Below are positions 1 through 8,286 of a stretch of DNA of 47,776 nucleotides, piece after piece; the first letter of the stretch is position 1; each line of letters starts with the position of its first letter. This DNA is from Candidatus Undinarchaeales archaeon SRR5007147.bin71 (GTDB taxonomy: Archaea > Undinarchaeota > Undinarchaeia > Undinarchaeales > Undinarchaeaceae), in contig DVAE01000001.1 of NCBI GenBank assembly GCA_014189675.1, forward strand, positions 1-47,776, given 5' to 3'. The position numbers were made by a program, and so were the translations under genes. The notes below the pieces were generated by a model. That model searched no databases and was not told the DNA's origin. It was given only the letters and a program-made list of their open reading frames with translations.

Positions 1-434
1 ATAGTGGGGACACCATTCTTGCTTCTGCATCCTCAGGAGAATTGAATGGCCTTGGATGGAATTATGGCTGCTCCAATCTTCCAGCAGCATATCTTACAGG
101 ACTTCTTTGTGGTACAAGGTCAAAAGGGTCTAAAGTTAAAGCTGCGGTTCTTGATATAGGATTGTATCGCCCGATAGGCGGTTCAAAGATCTACGCAGCC
201 GCAAAAGGGGCGTCCGATACAGGTCTAGTAGTTCCCTATGGTGACTCAGAAAAACTTTCAGAAGAGCGCCTGTCTGGTGGCCACATAGCTGCATACGCTG
301 AGAAATTAGAAAAAGATGACAAGAAAAAATACGAGTCCCAGTTTTCAGACTATATATCTTCAAAAACAAATCCAAAAGATATTCAAACGCAATTTGAAGC
401 TACTAAGAAAAAAATAATGGAGGGCGTAAAATGA
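1..434 (+). CDS. rpl18: Ribosomal protein uL18 (L18), 5' truncated by window edge
   Basis: Large-subunit protein that binds 5S rRNA. The reading frame is open from base 3 and enters the window mid-protein, so the N-terminus lies upstream. The TTG at 42 is an internal codon, not a credible start. The visible part carries the archaeal L18 signature (SGDTILASASS, then NLPAAYLTGLL, and VLDIGLYRP further on) and a charged helical C-terminus. Its stop overlaps the uS5 start by 4 nt (ATGA), as expected in the archaeal spc operon. Identity is firm; only the missing N-terminus limits the entry. Confidence 0.95.
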   Translation, partial: SGDTILASASSGELNGLGWNYGCSNLPAAYLTGLLCGTRSKGSKVKAAVLDIGLYRPIGGSKIYAAAKGASDTGLVVPYGDSEKLSEERLSGGHIAAYAEKLEKDDKKKYESQFSDYISSKTNPKDIQTQFEATKKKIMEGVK

Positions 435-1255
435 GCGAAGAAGAAAAACCAGCAGAAAAGAAAGTAGAGCTTAAAACTGAGAAAAAATCTGAAGAGAAGA
501 AAGCTGCTGTAAAAGAGAAAAAAGCTCCTGCTAAAAAAGAGTCTACTCCTCCCTTGACAGAGGAAAAATCAAAGACTAAAAGTCAGACAAGCGGAAACAA
601 GCGCTCAAAATTCGGAAGGCCTTCAACTATAGACCTGGAAAATTGGAATCCAAAAACTGATCTTGGACGGGAAGTCCTTGATGGAAACTACGAATCACTT
701 GATTCCATCTGGGATAATAGTAAGGTTATCCGGGAGCCGGAAATTGTGGACTTTCTACTTCCTGGTCTTGAGGAAAGGATATTGAAGATTGGAAAAGGGC
801 AAAGACCCTTTAAATGGGTTCAGAGAATGACTGACTCTGGCAGAAGAAGCAAGTATTTCGTGGCAGCAGCCGTTGGAGATAAAAATGGATATGTTGGTTT
901 TGGAATAGGTAGGGCAAAAGAGTTTGGAGGCGCAATATCTCAGGCTATGCGAAGAGCAAGGCTTAACTTAACTAAAGTTGAGTTTGGAAGCGGTTCTTGG
1001 GATGAGGCTTCCTCAGAAGGCAGGCATTCTATTCCTTACAAGGTTACTGGGAAGTGCAGTAGTGTGAGTTTGGATTTACTTCCTGCTCCAAAAGGAACAG
1101 GGCTGGTTGCTAACAAGATATCAAGTGACTTAATTTCTCTTGCAGGTATCTCAGACCTATGGACCAAGTCAAGAGGACATACTAAAACAAGAGTTAATAT
1201 GGCTATGGCAACATTCAATGCCTTAAAAAAGCTAAGTAAGGATAACAATGACTGA
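431..1255 (+). CDS. rps5: Ribosomal protein uS5 (S5)
   Basis: Small-subunit protein involved in decoding fidelity. Residues about 1-65 are a low-complexity Lys/Glu/Ala/Ser extension. The S5 core follows, with the N-terminal double-stranded RNA-binding part (RILKIGKGQRPFKWVQR, VAAAVGDKNGYVGFGIGRAKE) and a C-terminal domain ending at TRVNMAMATFNALKKL. At 274 aa it is longer than typical archaeal S5 because of the tail. The ATG start overlaps the uL18 stop, and its own stop overlaps the uL30 start by 8 nt. The tail could be trimmed if a later start were used, but no better-supported start is visible. Confidence 0.96.
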   Translation: MSEEEKPAEKKVELKTEKKSEEKKAAVKEKKAPAKKESTPPLTEEKSKTKSQTSGNKRSKFGRPSTIDLENWNPKTDLGREVLDGNYESLDSIWDNSKVIREPEIVDFLLPGLEERILKIGKGQRPFKWVQRMTDSGRRSKYFVAAAVGDKNGYVGFGIGRAKEFGGAISQAMRRARLNLTKVEFGSGSWDEASSEGRHSIPYKVTGKCSSVSLDLLPAPKGTGLVANKISSDLISLAGISDLWTKSRGHTKTRVNMAMATFNALKKLSKDNND

Positions 1256-1637
1256 AGAACACAAAAGCAAAAAAGCTAAAGAGAAAAAAGGGAAGATTTG
1301 TGCAATTCTTCTTAGAGGGAGTGTTGGAGCAGGTCCTAAAATAAAGGAAACTCTTAAAACACTCAATCTAAATTCAGTCAATAATTGTGTTCTTTTGGAG
1401 GATACACCTTCTACGAAAGGTGCACTGAGGGTTTTACAGGGTTATACTACTTGGGGGGAAGCTGATGCATCTCTTGAAAAAGACATTCAAGCAGCTGGTA
1501 GGGAGAAAGTTCCCTACGGACTCCATCCTCCTCGAGGCGGTTTTGAAAGAAAAGGCAAGAGGAACTTGTTCACTAGCGGTGGATCTCTAGGTTACAGAGG
1601 ATCTGCTATAAATTCACTTGTCAGGAGGATGCTATGA
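1248..1637 (+). CDS. rpl30: Ribosomal protein uL30 (L30)
   Basis: Large-subunit protein of 129 aa. After a short basic N-terminal stretch come the L30 fold sequence ICAILLRGSVG, then the archaeal signature (LLEDTPSTKGALRVLQGYTTWGEAD) and the glycine-rich C-terminal part HPPRGGFERKGKR. The central domain typical of archaeal L30 is somewhat shortened. It overlaps uS5 upstream by 8 nt and uL15 downstream by 4 nt, so it is clearly cotranscribed and probably translationally coupled. Confidence 0.95.
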   Translation: MTEEHKSKKAKEKKGKICAILLRGSVGAGPKIKETLKTLNLNSVNNCVLLEDTPSTKGALRVLQGYTTWGEADASLEKDIQAAGREKVPYGLHPPRGGFERKGKRNLFTSGGSLGYRGSAINSLVRRML

Positions 1638-2089
1638 GTACCACAAATAAAAAAATACGAAAGTACCGTGGAAGGAAAACAGGAGGCGGCGCCAAGAAAA
1701 AAAGAAGAGGGGCAGGAAACCGTGGAGGTCGCGGAAACGCAGGTCGCTGGGATCACAAGAAGATGATTGCTCTTACAAGGGACTTGAAGAACAAAAAACT
1801 CAAGTCAATCAAAACAAAAATACCTGTTATTAATCTCAGTCAGCTTAATTCCATTGTAATAAAAGATGATTTAAAGGAGATAGATCTAAGCGGATACAAG
1901 GTCCTTGGCAAAGGAAGCTTGACAAAGGCTATATCAATAAAGGCCTCAAGCTTTTCAAAGTCAGCGGCTGAAAAAATAAAGGAAATCGGGGGAAATGCGG
2001 AAGGATCTGTGTCCGGTGAAGAGAGGACATCTGAGCCTGATGCTATAACAGAGGATGTCATTTCAGAAAATACTTCAGAATCTTCCTAG
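1634..2089 (+). CDS. rpl15: Ribosomal protein uL15 (L15)
   Basis: Large-subunit assembly protein, 151 aa. The N-terminus has the classic basic Gly/Arg stretch (KYRGRKTGGGAKKKRRG, GAGNRGGRGNAG). The C-terminal domain (SGYKVLGKGSLTKAISIKASSFS, AAEKIKEIGG) matches the L15/L18e fold. An acidic Ser/Glu-rich tail of about 30 residues follows, which is unusual and partly overlaps the secY start. It lies between uL30 (4-nt overlap) and SecY (35-nt overlap). Confidence 0.95.
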   Translation: MSTTNKKIRKYRGRKTGGGAKKKRRGAGNRGGRGNAGRWDHKKMIALTRDLKNKKLKSIKTKIPVINLSQLNSIVIKDDLKEIDLSGYKVLGKGSLTKAISIKASSFSKSAAEKIKEIGGNAEGSVSGEERTSEPDAITEDVISENTSESS

Positions 2090-3467
2090 TGTAGCAAAAC
2101 CGTCAAAGACGCTTAGCTTCAAACAGAAGCTTAAATGGACGGCTCTACCTCTTATTGCGTTTTTCATTCTTGGTGAGGTAGCACTTTTCGGCCTTGAACC
2201 TGGAGCTGCAGGCGGAGATATTTTTGGAAGCCTTAGAGCAATTCTTGCCACAAGCTTTGGAACAGTTCTTACATTAGGTATTGGTCCTCTAGTTATGGGA
2301 AGCATTATTCTTCAGCTTCTTAACGGAGCTGGTGTGTTCAAGTTTGACATGAGCACACCTGAAGGTAAGGCTACTTACCAAGGTGCTCAAAAGATACTTG
2401 CACTTGCATTTACTCTTTTTGAGGCGGCTGTTCTGGTTATTTCAGGTCAGATTGCTTCATCGGCTCTCCTGGCGGCATCAAAGGGATTATTCTTTGCTAA
2501 TTCAATTGTAATTGCGCAGATAGTCCTAGGGGGTATCATAATCATATATCTTGACGAAGTTGTCTCAAAATGGGGCTTCAGCTCTGGTATAAGTTTGTTC
2601 ATAGCTGGTGGAGTTTCTCTTGAAATAATTACAAGGTCACTTGATCCATTCAGGCTTGGACCAGGCCAGCCTATTAATGGGGCGATTCCTGCATTTATAT
2701 CCTCTTTAGTGGAGGGTTCTATACAATTTATTCGTGTCCATCCAAATGATATGCTCGCTCTTTTTGCAACTATAATTGTTTTTGTGGTTACAATGTATGC
2801 ACAGACTATGAAGGTTGAGATTCCAATATCTTATGGAAGAATTCGCGGTTTTGCCAGGCGTTATCCACTTCCTCTTGTATATGCCTCAAATATGCCTGTC
2901 ATCTTTATAGCTGCCCTCATTGCAAACTTGAATTTCTGGGTTGCTATGTTGAATAAAGCAGGAATAAACTTACTCGGATATTTTGATCCTGCAGGTGGGG
3001 CGCATGGATTCATTTTCTATATTAGTCCATACACTTCCTTTGCAAAAGATTTGATACAAACAAACGTTGGAGCTCTTGACCTTCTGCACGCTTTCACATA
3101 TTTCACTGTGGTAGTTCTAGGTTCTATCATGTTTTCAAAACTTTGGGTTGGTATTTCCGGCACAAATTCAAAAGCCCTTGCAGAAAAGCTTGTGAACTCC
3201 GGAATGCAAATTCCTGGTTTCCGAACTGATACAAGAGTAATAGAAAAAGTTCTGGATCGCTACATTCCTTCGTTGACAGTTCTCGGTGGAGCCTTTGTCG
3301 GTGCTCTTGCTGCTATTGCCGAATTTAGCGGGGCTCTAGGAGGGGGAACAGGAGTTCTTCTTACAGTAGGTATAATATATCAGCTCTATCAAGAAATAGC
3401 ATCTGAACAGCTAATGGAAATGCATCCTGCTATAAGGGGTTTCCTTGGTGAAGGAGGTTTAATATGA
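2055..3467 (+). CDS. secY: Preprotein translocase subunit SecY (Sec61 alpha)
   Basis: Channel-forming membrane subunit of the Sec translocon, 470 aa with about ten hydrophobic segments. The N-terminus (KQKLKWTALPLIAFFILGEVALFG) and the plug-region sequence (GTVLTLGIGPLVMGSIILQLL) are typical of archaeal SecY/Sec61. The cytosolic loop YGRIRGFARRYPLPLVYASNMP is also conserved. The ATG at 2055 is preceded directly by GAGG and gives the usual N-terminal amphipathic helix. The start lies inside uL15, so translation is probably coupled. It ends 4 nt into adkA. Confidence 0.97.
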   Translation: MSFQKILQNLPSVAKPSKTLSFKQKLKWTALPLIAFFILGEVALFGLEPGAAGGDIFGSLRAILATSFGTVLTLGIGPLVMGSIILQLLNGAGVFKFDMSTPEGKATYQGAQKILALAFTLFEAAVLVISGQIASSALLAASKGLFFANSIVIAQIVLGGIIIIYLDEVVSKWGFSSGISLFIAGGVSLEIITRSLDPFRLGPGQPINGAIPAFISSLVEGSIQFIRVHPNDMLALFATIIVFVVTMYAQTMKVEIPISYGRIRGFARRYPLPLVYASNMPVIFIAALIANLNFWVAMLNKAGINLLGYFDPAGGAHGFIFYISPYTSFAKDLIQTNVGALDLLHAFTYFTVVVLGSIMFSKLWVGISGTNSKALAEKLVNSGMQIPGFRTDTRVIEKVLDRYIPSLTVLGGAFVGALAAIAEFSGALGGGTGVLLTVGIIYQLYQEIASEQLMEMHPAIRGFLGEGGLI

Positions 3468-4033
3468 CAGACAAAATAATCGCAATTACTGGTGTTCCCG
3501 GTTCCGGTAAGACAACAGTTCTCAAGAAAGCTATCAGCAAGGCTCCTAATGTATCTGTTGTAAATTTTGCAGAAGTGATGCTCAGTGTTGGAACTGAACT
3601 TGGTCTTGGCTCGGATCATGATGCAATAAGGACTCAGCCTCTTGATGTTCAGAGAGATCTCCAGAAGAAGGCCGCAGAAAAAATAGCAAAAGAATCTAAA
3701 GGTGTTACTATAGTTGATACTCATGCAACAATAAAGACCAGCTCTGGTTATCTGCCTGGTCTCCCTCAGTGGGTTCTTGATGCACTTAATCCATCAACAA
3801 TAGTTATTGTTGAATCACCTCCTAAAGACATAAATTTCAGAAGGAAAATGGATAAGTCAAGGAATCGTGATGACGAAGGGGAGGCAGGAATAGAATTACA
3901 TCAAAGCTTAAACCGAGCAATATCTCTTGCCTACGCTGCTTCATCAGGTGCCACTGTCAAGATAATCGCAAATGAGCAGAACAAGCTTGAAGAGGCTTCA
4001 AAAGATCTTCTGGACTTGTTTGGGGGAGTATAA
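3464..4033 (+). CDS. adkA: Archaeal-type adenylate kinase (AdkA)
   Basis: Converts ATP + AMP to 2 ADP. The 189-aa protein starts with the P-loop GVPGSGKT (residues 10-17) and has the archaeal AdkA hallmark VVNFAEVML, rather than the bacterial LID-containing form. The segment VDTHATIKTSSGYLPGLP is the AdkA substrate loop. It occupies the canonical position downstream of secY with a 4-nt overlap. The predicted location is cytosolic. Confidence 0.94.
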   Translation: MTDKIIAITGVPGSGKTTVLKKAISKAPNVSVVNFAEVMLSVGTELGLGSDHDAIRTQPLDVQRDLQKKAAEKIAKESKGVTIVDTHATIKTSSGYLPGLPQWVLDALNPSTIVIVESPPKDINFRRKMDKSRNRDDEGEAGIELHQSLNRAISLAYAASSGATVKIIANEQNKLEEASKDLLDLFGGV

Positions 4034-4489
4034 GTGAGCATTCTTGCAAGTCCTATGTATTTCATCATGGTGGTTTCTGCAGTCCTTACTTTGATTCTTT
4101 CCCTTGTAAATAAAGTTTTTACGGATCCTGATAGAATGAAAGAAATTCAGGCTACAATGAAGTCATATAATAAGGAATTAATGGCAGCCACTCGGGCTAA
4201 GGATAATGAAAAGCTTGAAAAGCTTCAGAAGGACAAGCCGAAAATTTCTCAAATGCAGCAGGAAATGATGAAAATGCAAAAACCCATTTTTTTGTCAATG
4301 ATTCCTTTCTTGGTGGTGTTCTATTTTCTCGGAAAGCTAGCTACGGGCCAGGGGTGGGGTGAATTCATACAACTTCCTTTCACAATAAGTCTTTTTAGCG
4401 TAGGTAATGACCTAACTTGGATTGGCTGGTATATGTGGTGTTCTCTTCCCTTTACAATGCTTTTCAGGAAGGCTCTAGGAATAAGCTAA
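4034..4489 (+). CDS. EMC3/TMCO1 (DUF106) membrane insertase homologue
   Basis: A 151-aa membrane protein with about three transmembrane segments (residues ~5-23, 85-105 and 125-148). Between the first two lies a Lys/Met-rich coiled coil (KEIQATMKSYNKELMAATRAK, then QMQQEMMKMQKPI). This layout is typical of archaeal DUF106, a member of the Oxa1/YidC/EMC3 superfamily that assists membrane protein insertion. It sits next to secY and adkA in most archaea. The start is GTG, directly after the adkA stop. Family assignment is strong; the insertase role is established for relatives and inferred here. Confidence 0.9.
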   Translation: MSILASPMYFIMVVSAVLTLILSLVNKVFTDPDRMKEIQATMKSYNKELMAATRAKDNEKLEKLQKDKPKISQMQQEMMKMQKPIFLSMIPFLVVFYFLGKLATGQGWGEFIQLPFTISLFSVGNDLTWIGWYMWCSLPFTMLFRKALGIS

Positions 4490-4490
4490 A

Positions 4491-5045
4491 ATGGTAGTAA
4501 TTATTGTAGGAGGTCCCCCTGGGGCAGGAACAACCACAGTCGCAAAAGCCTTGGCAGAGCATTTTGGCCTCTCTTATGTTTCTACAGGGGATATTTTCAG
4601 GCATATTGCAAAAGAGCGTGGTATAAGTCTTAATGAGCTTAATAAGACTGCAGAGAAGGAGGTTGACGAACTTGTTGACAAAGGAAGCAAAGAGGCAGGT
4701 CTTGCTGGAGATGTTGTAATTGATGGTGATATAGCAGCGTGGATGAATCCGGACGCAGATTTTAAACTTTATTTTTCCGCATCTCCCTTGACGCGGGCAA
4801 ATAGGATTTTTGAAGATTCAAACCCAAGAATTACTGAGGAACGTCAGACTCTGGAGGAAGTTAAACGAAATATTGAGCAACGACTTGGAGATGACAAGCG
4901 CCGATATATGGAATATTATGGAATAGATCTTGATAATCTCTCAATATATGACTTAGTTATTGATACTGAAGCTCTTTCGGTCGAAGACGTTATAAAGCGG
5001 GCAATAGAGTATATAGAGCGGGAAGGACTTGGTAAAGATGATTAA
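4491..5045 (+). CDS. cmk: Cytidylate kinase
   Basis: Phosphorylates CMP/dCMP with ATP. The 184-aa protein has the N-terminal nucleotide loop GGPPGAGTTT (residues 7-16), in which the usual P-loop lysine is Thr, a variant I associate with archaeal CMKs. It also has the CMK signature (YVSTGDIFRHIAKERG) and the segment DVVIDGDIAAWM. It starts one base after the DUF106 stop. The eL34 gene commonly found here in archaea is absent. It overlaps eL14 by 8 nt. Confidence 0.92.
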   Translation: MVVIIVGGPPGAGTTTVAKALAEHFGLSYVSTGDIFRHIAKERGISLNELNKTAEKEVDELVDKGSKEAGLAGDVVIDGDIAAWMNPDADFKLYFSASPLTRANRIFEDSNPRITEERQTLEEVKRNIEQRLGDDKRRYMEYYGIDLDNLSIYDLVIDTEALSVEDVIKRAIEYIEREGLGKDD

Positions 5046-5397
5046 GGTAGGAACAGTATGCACGAAGACTGCCGGAAGAGAAAACGGTAATATTTGCATT
5101 ATTCTGGAAAATATTGACGATATTTTTGTTATTGTTGCAGGACCAAGTGTACGGAAAAAAAGGTGCAATGTGAAACACCTTTCTCAACTTCCAAGAGAGC
5201 TTGTCGTTTCAAAAGGGGCTTCTCAGGCGGATGCTTCTAAACTTCTTGCAGATGCAGGTCTTGTGGAAGAGTCTGAAGTGTCGGCTCCTAAAAAGAAGGC
5301 AGACGCAAAAACACCCGCTAAACCTGTAAAAAAATCGGAGAAGAAAAAGGATTCTAAAAAAGCGCTAAGCAAAAAGACTCTTCCCGCGAAAAAATAG
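5038..5397 (+). CDS. rpl14e: Ribosomal protein eL14 (L14e)
   Basis: Archaeal/eukaryotic large-subunit protein. The KOW-like N-terminal domain (KVGTVCTKTAGRENGNICIILE, split here by the turn) is followed by VAGPSVRKKRCNVKHLSQLP, typical of L14e. I take the ATG at 5038 (119 aa), because L14e proteins begin close to the KVG strand; an in-frame TTG at 5029 is less likely. The last ~35 residues are a Lys/Ala/Pro-rich tail not found in most short archaeal L14e proteins. Confidence 0.92.
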   Translation: MIKVGTVCTKTAGRENGNICIILENIDDIFVIVAGPSVRKKRCNVKHLSQLPRELVVSKGASQADASKLLADAGLVEESEVSAPKKKADAKTPAKPVKKSEKKKDSKKALSKKTLPAKK

Positions 5398-5403
5398 GTA
5401 GTT

Positions 5404-6384
5404 ATGAATCCTGGAAAGTTGCCCTTTGAAAAGGAGAGAGAATTATTAATTCGTCGTGAGGAGGAAACTAATCCGGATTTTGGATGTCTTCCAAACGAAA
5501 GAAGTATTGAAGACCTTCTTAAAGGCTGCATAATAAATATTGATAAGCCGGCAGGTCCTACTTCTGCGCAGGTTAGTGATTTTGTCAAGGATATCCTGGG
5601 AATACGGAAATGCGGGCACTCAGGAACTCTTGATCCTGGAGTTACTGGTGTTTTCCCAGTTGGTGTTGGAAGCGGAACTAAGGCACTCCATTCTCTTCTT
5701 ATAGCTGGGAAGGAATACCTTACTCTTATGCGTTTGCACGAAGAACTTTCTGAAAGGAAGATCAAAAAAGTTCTTAAAAAATTCACCACAAAAATATACC
5801 AGACTCCTCCAATAAAATCAAATGTCAAAAGAGTTCTCAGAGTAAGAGAAGTGTATTATACTAAACTTATTGAGTCAGAGGGAAAGGATGCACTTTTTAC
5901 TGTTGGCTCTGAAGCTGGAACTTATATCCGTAGACTTTGCCACGACATTGGAGAAGTAACTGGCTCAGGTGCTCATATGCAGCAGCTCAGGAGAACTCGT
6001 GTGGCAAACTTTAATGAAGATACGCTTTTTACATTGCAGCAACTCAAGGATGCCTTTGTTTTCTGGAAAGAAGGGGATGAAGGTGGGCTTAGAAAAGCAT
6101 TACTTCCTATGGAATCTGCATTATCACATCTTCCAAAAGTTACAATAAGTGATTCTGCAGTTCCCTCAGTAACAACTGGGGCGCAGCTGGCTGTTCCTGG
6201 TATACTTAGTGTAGAGTCAGGGATATCTCCTGGAGATTTAATTGCAGTTTTAACCCAAAAAGGTGAGGGAGTTCTCTATGGTTCAGCTCTTGTTTCTTCT
6301 GAAGATATGATTTCAATGAAGAAGGGGCTTGCAGTCAAAACAGAAAGAGTTCTTATGAATCCATCAATATATTCGCCAAAATGA
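5404..6384 (+). CDS. cbf5: tRNA/rRNA pseudouridine synthase Cbf5 (TruB family)
   Basis: Catalytic subunit of archaeal H/ACA ribonucleoproteins; it can also modify tRNA U55. The 326-aa protein has the TruB motif I region (NIDKPAGPTSAQV) and the catalytic motif GHSGTLDPGVTGVFPV with the nucleophilic Asp. It also has KEYLTLMRLHE, EAGTYIRRLCHDIG and a C-terminal PUA domain (roughly residues 245-320, ending MKKGLAVKTERVLM). It follows eL14 by 6 nt, as in many archaea, and overlaps the downstream methyltransferase by 4 nt. Confidence 0.95.
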   Translation: MNPGKLPFEKERELLIRREEETNPDFGCLPNERSIEDLLKGCIINIDKPAGPTSAQVSDFVKDILGIRKCGHSGTLDPGVTGVFPVGVGSGTKALHSLLIAGKEYLTLMRLHEELSERKIKKVLKKFTTKIYQTPPIKSNVKRVLRVREVYYTKLIESEGKDALFTVGSEAGTYIRRLCHDIGEVTGSGAHMQQLRRTRVANFNEDTLFTLQQLKDAFVFWKEGDEGGLRKALLPMESALSHLPKVTISDSAVPSVTTGAQLAVPGILSVESGISPGDLIAVLTQKGEGVLYGSALVSSEDMISMKKGLAVKTERVLMNPSIYSPK

Positions 6385-7061
6385 GCACTGAAAAACAGCA
6401 GGAGCATTATTATAAGGAAAAGACAAAGATTCCTCTTCAGCTCGGAGAAGTTTCGGCTTTAATCAAGGGCAGGGAACTAAAGTTATTTTCTTCGTCTCCT
6501 GTATTTTCCTGGAGGCAAATTGACAAAGGCAGTCTTATTATGGCTGAGAATATGCTTATTCCGGAAGGGCAGGGAAAGCTCCTGGATATGGGTTGTGGTT
6601 ATGGAGTTCTCGGTATTTTTGCAGCTCTTCAGAATCCTCTACTCGAGGTGCAGATGGTAGATTCAAGCGAGCGTGCCGTTTATCTGTCCAAGAAAAACAT
6701 TCGTAAATATGGTCTTGGTTCTCGCGTCACAGTTGTTCAGGGAGATTTGTTTGAAAAGATTGAGGATAAAGATTTTGATACTATTGTCTCAAATCCGCCA
6801 TATTCTGCTGGGAAGGATGTGGTTGAACTCTTGATTGCGGATTCTCCAGCTTATTTGGCTGAAGGGGGTACGCTTCAAATTGTCGGCCGGCATTCAAAAG
6901 GCGGAAAAATGTATCGTGACCACATTAAAGAGGCATTTACTTATGAGTTTGAGTTTGGAAAACAGAGCGGATTTCGTATATATCTCGGGAGTAAAAAAGA
7001 TATACCTGAACTAAGAGAGGATAAAGAGTCTATACTGGAGTCTTATTCCAAGGAGGAATAA
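6381..7061 (+). CDS. Class I SAM methyltransferase, RsmC/small-domain MTS type
   Basis: A 226-aa methyltransferase with motif I LLDMGCGYGVLGI, an acidic residue after the next strand (VQMVDSSERAV) and the N-methyltransferase motif IVSNPPYSAG (NPPY). NPPY indicates methylation of a planar amino group. The closest family I recognise is the RsmC-like 16S rRNA guanine N2-methyltransferase group (COG2813), which is common in archaea. The real substrate cannot be determined here. It overlaps cbf5 by 4 nt, consistent with an RNA-modification role. Confidence 0.85.
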   Translation: MSTEKQQEHYYKEKTKIPLQLGEVSALIKGRELKLFSSSPVFSWRQIDKGSLIMAENMLIPEGQGKLLDMGCGYGVLGIFAALQNPLLEVQMVDSSERAVYLSKKNIRKYGLGSRVTVVQGDLFEKIEDKDFDTIVSNPPYSAGKDVVELLIADSPAYLAEGGTLQIVGRHSKGGKMYRDHIKEAFTYEFEFGKQSGFRIYLGSKKDIPELREDKESILESYSKEE

Positions 7062-7083
7062 AGTCTGCCACTGTATCTACACT

Positions 7084-7167
7084 GCCGAGATCGCATAATC
7101 TGGTATTGCGCTACCCTGGAAAGGTAGTTTCCTTCGGGATGTGTGAGTTCAAATCTCACTCTCGGCG
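7084..7167 (+). tRNA. tRNA-Ser(GGA)
   Basis: Class II tRNA. Acceptor GCCGAGA pairs with TCTCGGC. The anticodon stem CTACC/GGTAG encloses loop CTGGAAA with anticodon GGA. A long variable arm (TTTCC-TTCG-GG) and T-arm GTGAG-TTCAAAT-CTCAC follow. The discriminator is G, normal for serine. There is no intron and no encoded CCA. It lies 22 nt after the methyltransferase stop. Confidence 0.95.
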
Positions 7168-7183
7168 TATCCTTAATCCTAAA

Positions 7184-7188
7184 TTTTT
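7184..7188 (+). terminator. T-run after tRNA-Ser
   Basis: Five consecutive T residues 17 nt after the tRNA end, the usual simple archaeal termination signal. No hairpin is visible. Confidence 0.4.
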
Positions 7189-7229
7189 CTGAAAATAAAT
7201 AAATACTCTTAACTAATTAGTATAAAATA

Positions 7230-7628
7230 ATGAAATTACTGCATCACGCTCTTGCCGGTCTCGTTTTAGGTTGGGCATTCGGCTACGATCTCTGGTTGAG
7301 CATGCTGTTTTCTATAGGTCCTGATATTCCCCAGGCTCTGATTCTTTACCCCTTACTGGCCTACAAACACAAAAGAATAATTCTTCCTCTTGATGGTGAC
7401 TGGAAAAACTTCAGTAAAAGTGCCTGGAGTCATCTATACTTCGCCCCTCATAGTCTGCTTTTTGTAGCTATTCTCAGCTTTTCTGATTTCTCAGCATTCT
7501 TTATTGGACTCTATTCTCTCCATATACTAGTAGATATTCCAACGCATACTGGTGAATGGTCTATTCGCTTACTGTGGCCTGCTTCCTGGAAACTTGAGGG
7601 CTTTTTTGACGCCTGGAAACGCTCTTGA
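7230..7628 (+). CDS. Small membrane protein, DUF457/YdjM-like His/Asp pattern
   Basis: A 132-aa protein with three or four hydrophobic segments. Conserved-looking polar residues lie at membrane boundaries: HHALAG near the N-terminus, then GPDIP, FAPHS and HILVDIPTH. This H/PD/HS/HxxxD layout resembles membrane-bound metal-dependent hydrolases of the DUF457 (YdjM) type. The assignment rests on pattern only. An A/T-rich TATA-like stretch lies about 30 nt upstream of the ATG. It is convergent with the flavin reductase gene, with a 4-nt gap. Confidence 0.6.
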   Translation: MKLLHHALAGLVLGWAFGYDLWLSMLFSIGPDIPQALILYPLLAYKHKRIILPLDGDWKNFSKSAWSHLYFAPHSLLFVAILSFSDFSAFFIGLYSLHILVDIPTHTGEWSIRLLWPASWKLEGFFDAWKRS

Positions 7629-7632
7629 TGTA

Positions 7633-8193
7633 TTATTTCTTATTTTTCTCAACAAGTTCTTTTATTCTATCAAGAACTGCTTGCTCTGGCTTTTCAATCT
7701 GATCTCCAAAATTCCAGTACTTTCCGCCACGATAAATAAGAGGCTCTTTTTCTCTTGATATTATTTCGACAACTTCTCCGACCATCATAGTGTGGTCTCC
7801 TAACTCTACCTCTTGCATAAGTTTGCACTCTGCTTGCATTACGGCATCTTCCAGCATAAGTAGATCTATTTTACTTGCATTATAAAACTTGACTCCAAGT
7901 TCCTTTAGTACAGCTATTTTGTCTACTTCTTTACCTGTACTTCCTCCAGATATGCTTGAAAGCACATTTTGGTCAAAGGCTGCCAGATGCACTCCAAATT
8001 CCCGTGTTTCTCTAATATTTTCGAGTGTCGCTTTGTTAGGTCCTATACAGACTGCCATAAGGCTTGGTGCATAAGAAACATGGTGTGTCCATTCTGCCGC
8101 CATTATATTGTTTCCATGTGCTCCCTTGCTAGTTATGAGTCCCACATTCGTTACAAATTTTCTTGTTCGTTCGTCGTCCCACTTAAGATCCAT
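7633..8193 (-). CDS. Flavin reductase-like FMN-binding protein (DIM6/NTAB family)
   Basis: A 186-aa split-barrel flavoprotein. The N-terminal sequence VGLITSKGAHGNNIMAAEW is the family hallmark in which the backbone contacts FMN (usually T-S--G--N-M---W). It continues with MAVCIGPNKATLENI and EFGVHLAAFDQNVL, as in COG1853 proteins. I place the start at the ATG at 8193, because TATATAAATA lies 20-29 nt upstream, implying a leaderless mRNA; an upstream in-frame start would add 19 unlike residues. The physiological substrate is unknown. Confidence 0.85.
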   Translation of the reverse strand: MDLKWDDERTRKFVTNVGLITSKGAHGNNIMAAEWTHHVSYAPSLMAVCIGPNKATLENIRETREFGVHLAAFDQNVLSSISGGSTGKEVDKIAVLKELGVKFYNASKIDLLMLEDAVMQAECKLMQEVELGDHTMMVGEVVEIISREKEPLIYRGGKYWNFGDQIEKPEQAVLDRIKELVEKNKK

Positions 8194-8212
8194 AATTTTC
8201 CTTAAGCTTCGG

Positions 8213-8222
8213 TATTTATATA
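8213..8222. promoter_or_regulatory. TATA box shared by divergent genes
   Basis: The stretch TATTTATATA reads as TATATAAATA on the minus strand, centred about 25 nt from the flavin reductase ATG. On the plus strand it can serve the nuclease gene. It is a likely bidirectional core promoter; the inference comes from spacing only. Confidence 0.6.
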
Positions 8223-8286
8223 CTGCGTGCATATAGCAAATAGGTGGCATTGGCTAAATAGGTCTAAAATATTCCACAGCTTCGTA

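Noticed and set aside
5223-5828. 201-aa minus-strand open frame
   Set aside because: Lies opposite eL14 and Cbf5, both firmly identified; composition is that of an antisense shadow.
7084-7167. Intron in tRNA-Ser
   Set aside because: The extra length is the normal class II variable arm; the anticodon loop is 7 nt and uninterrupted.
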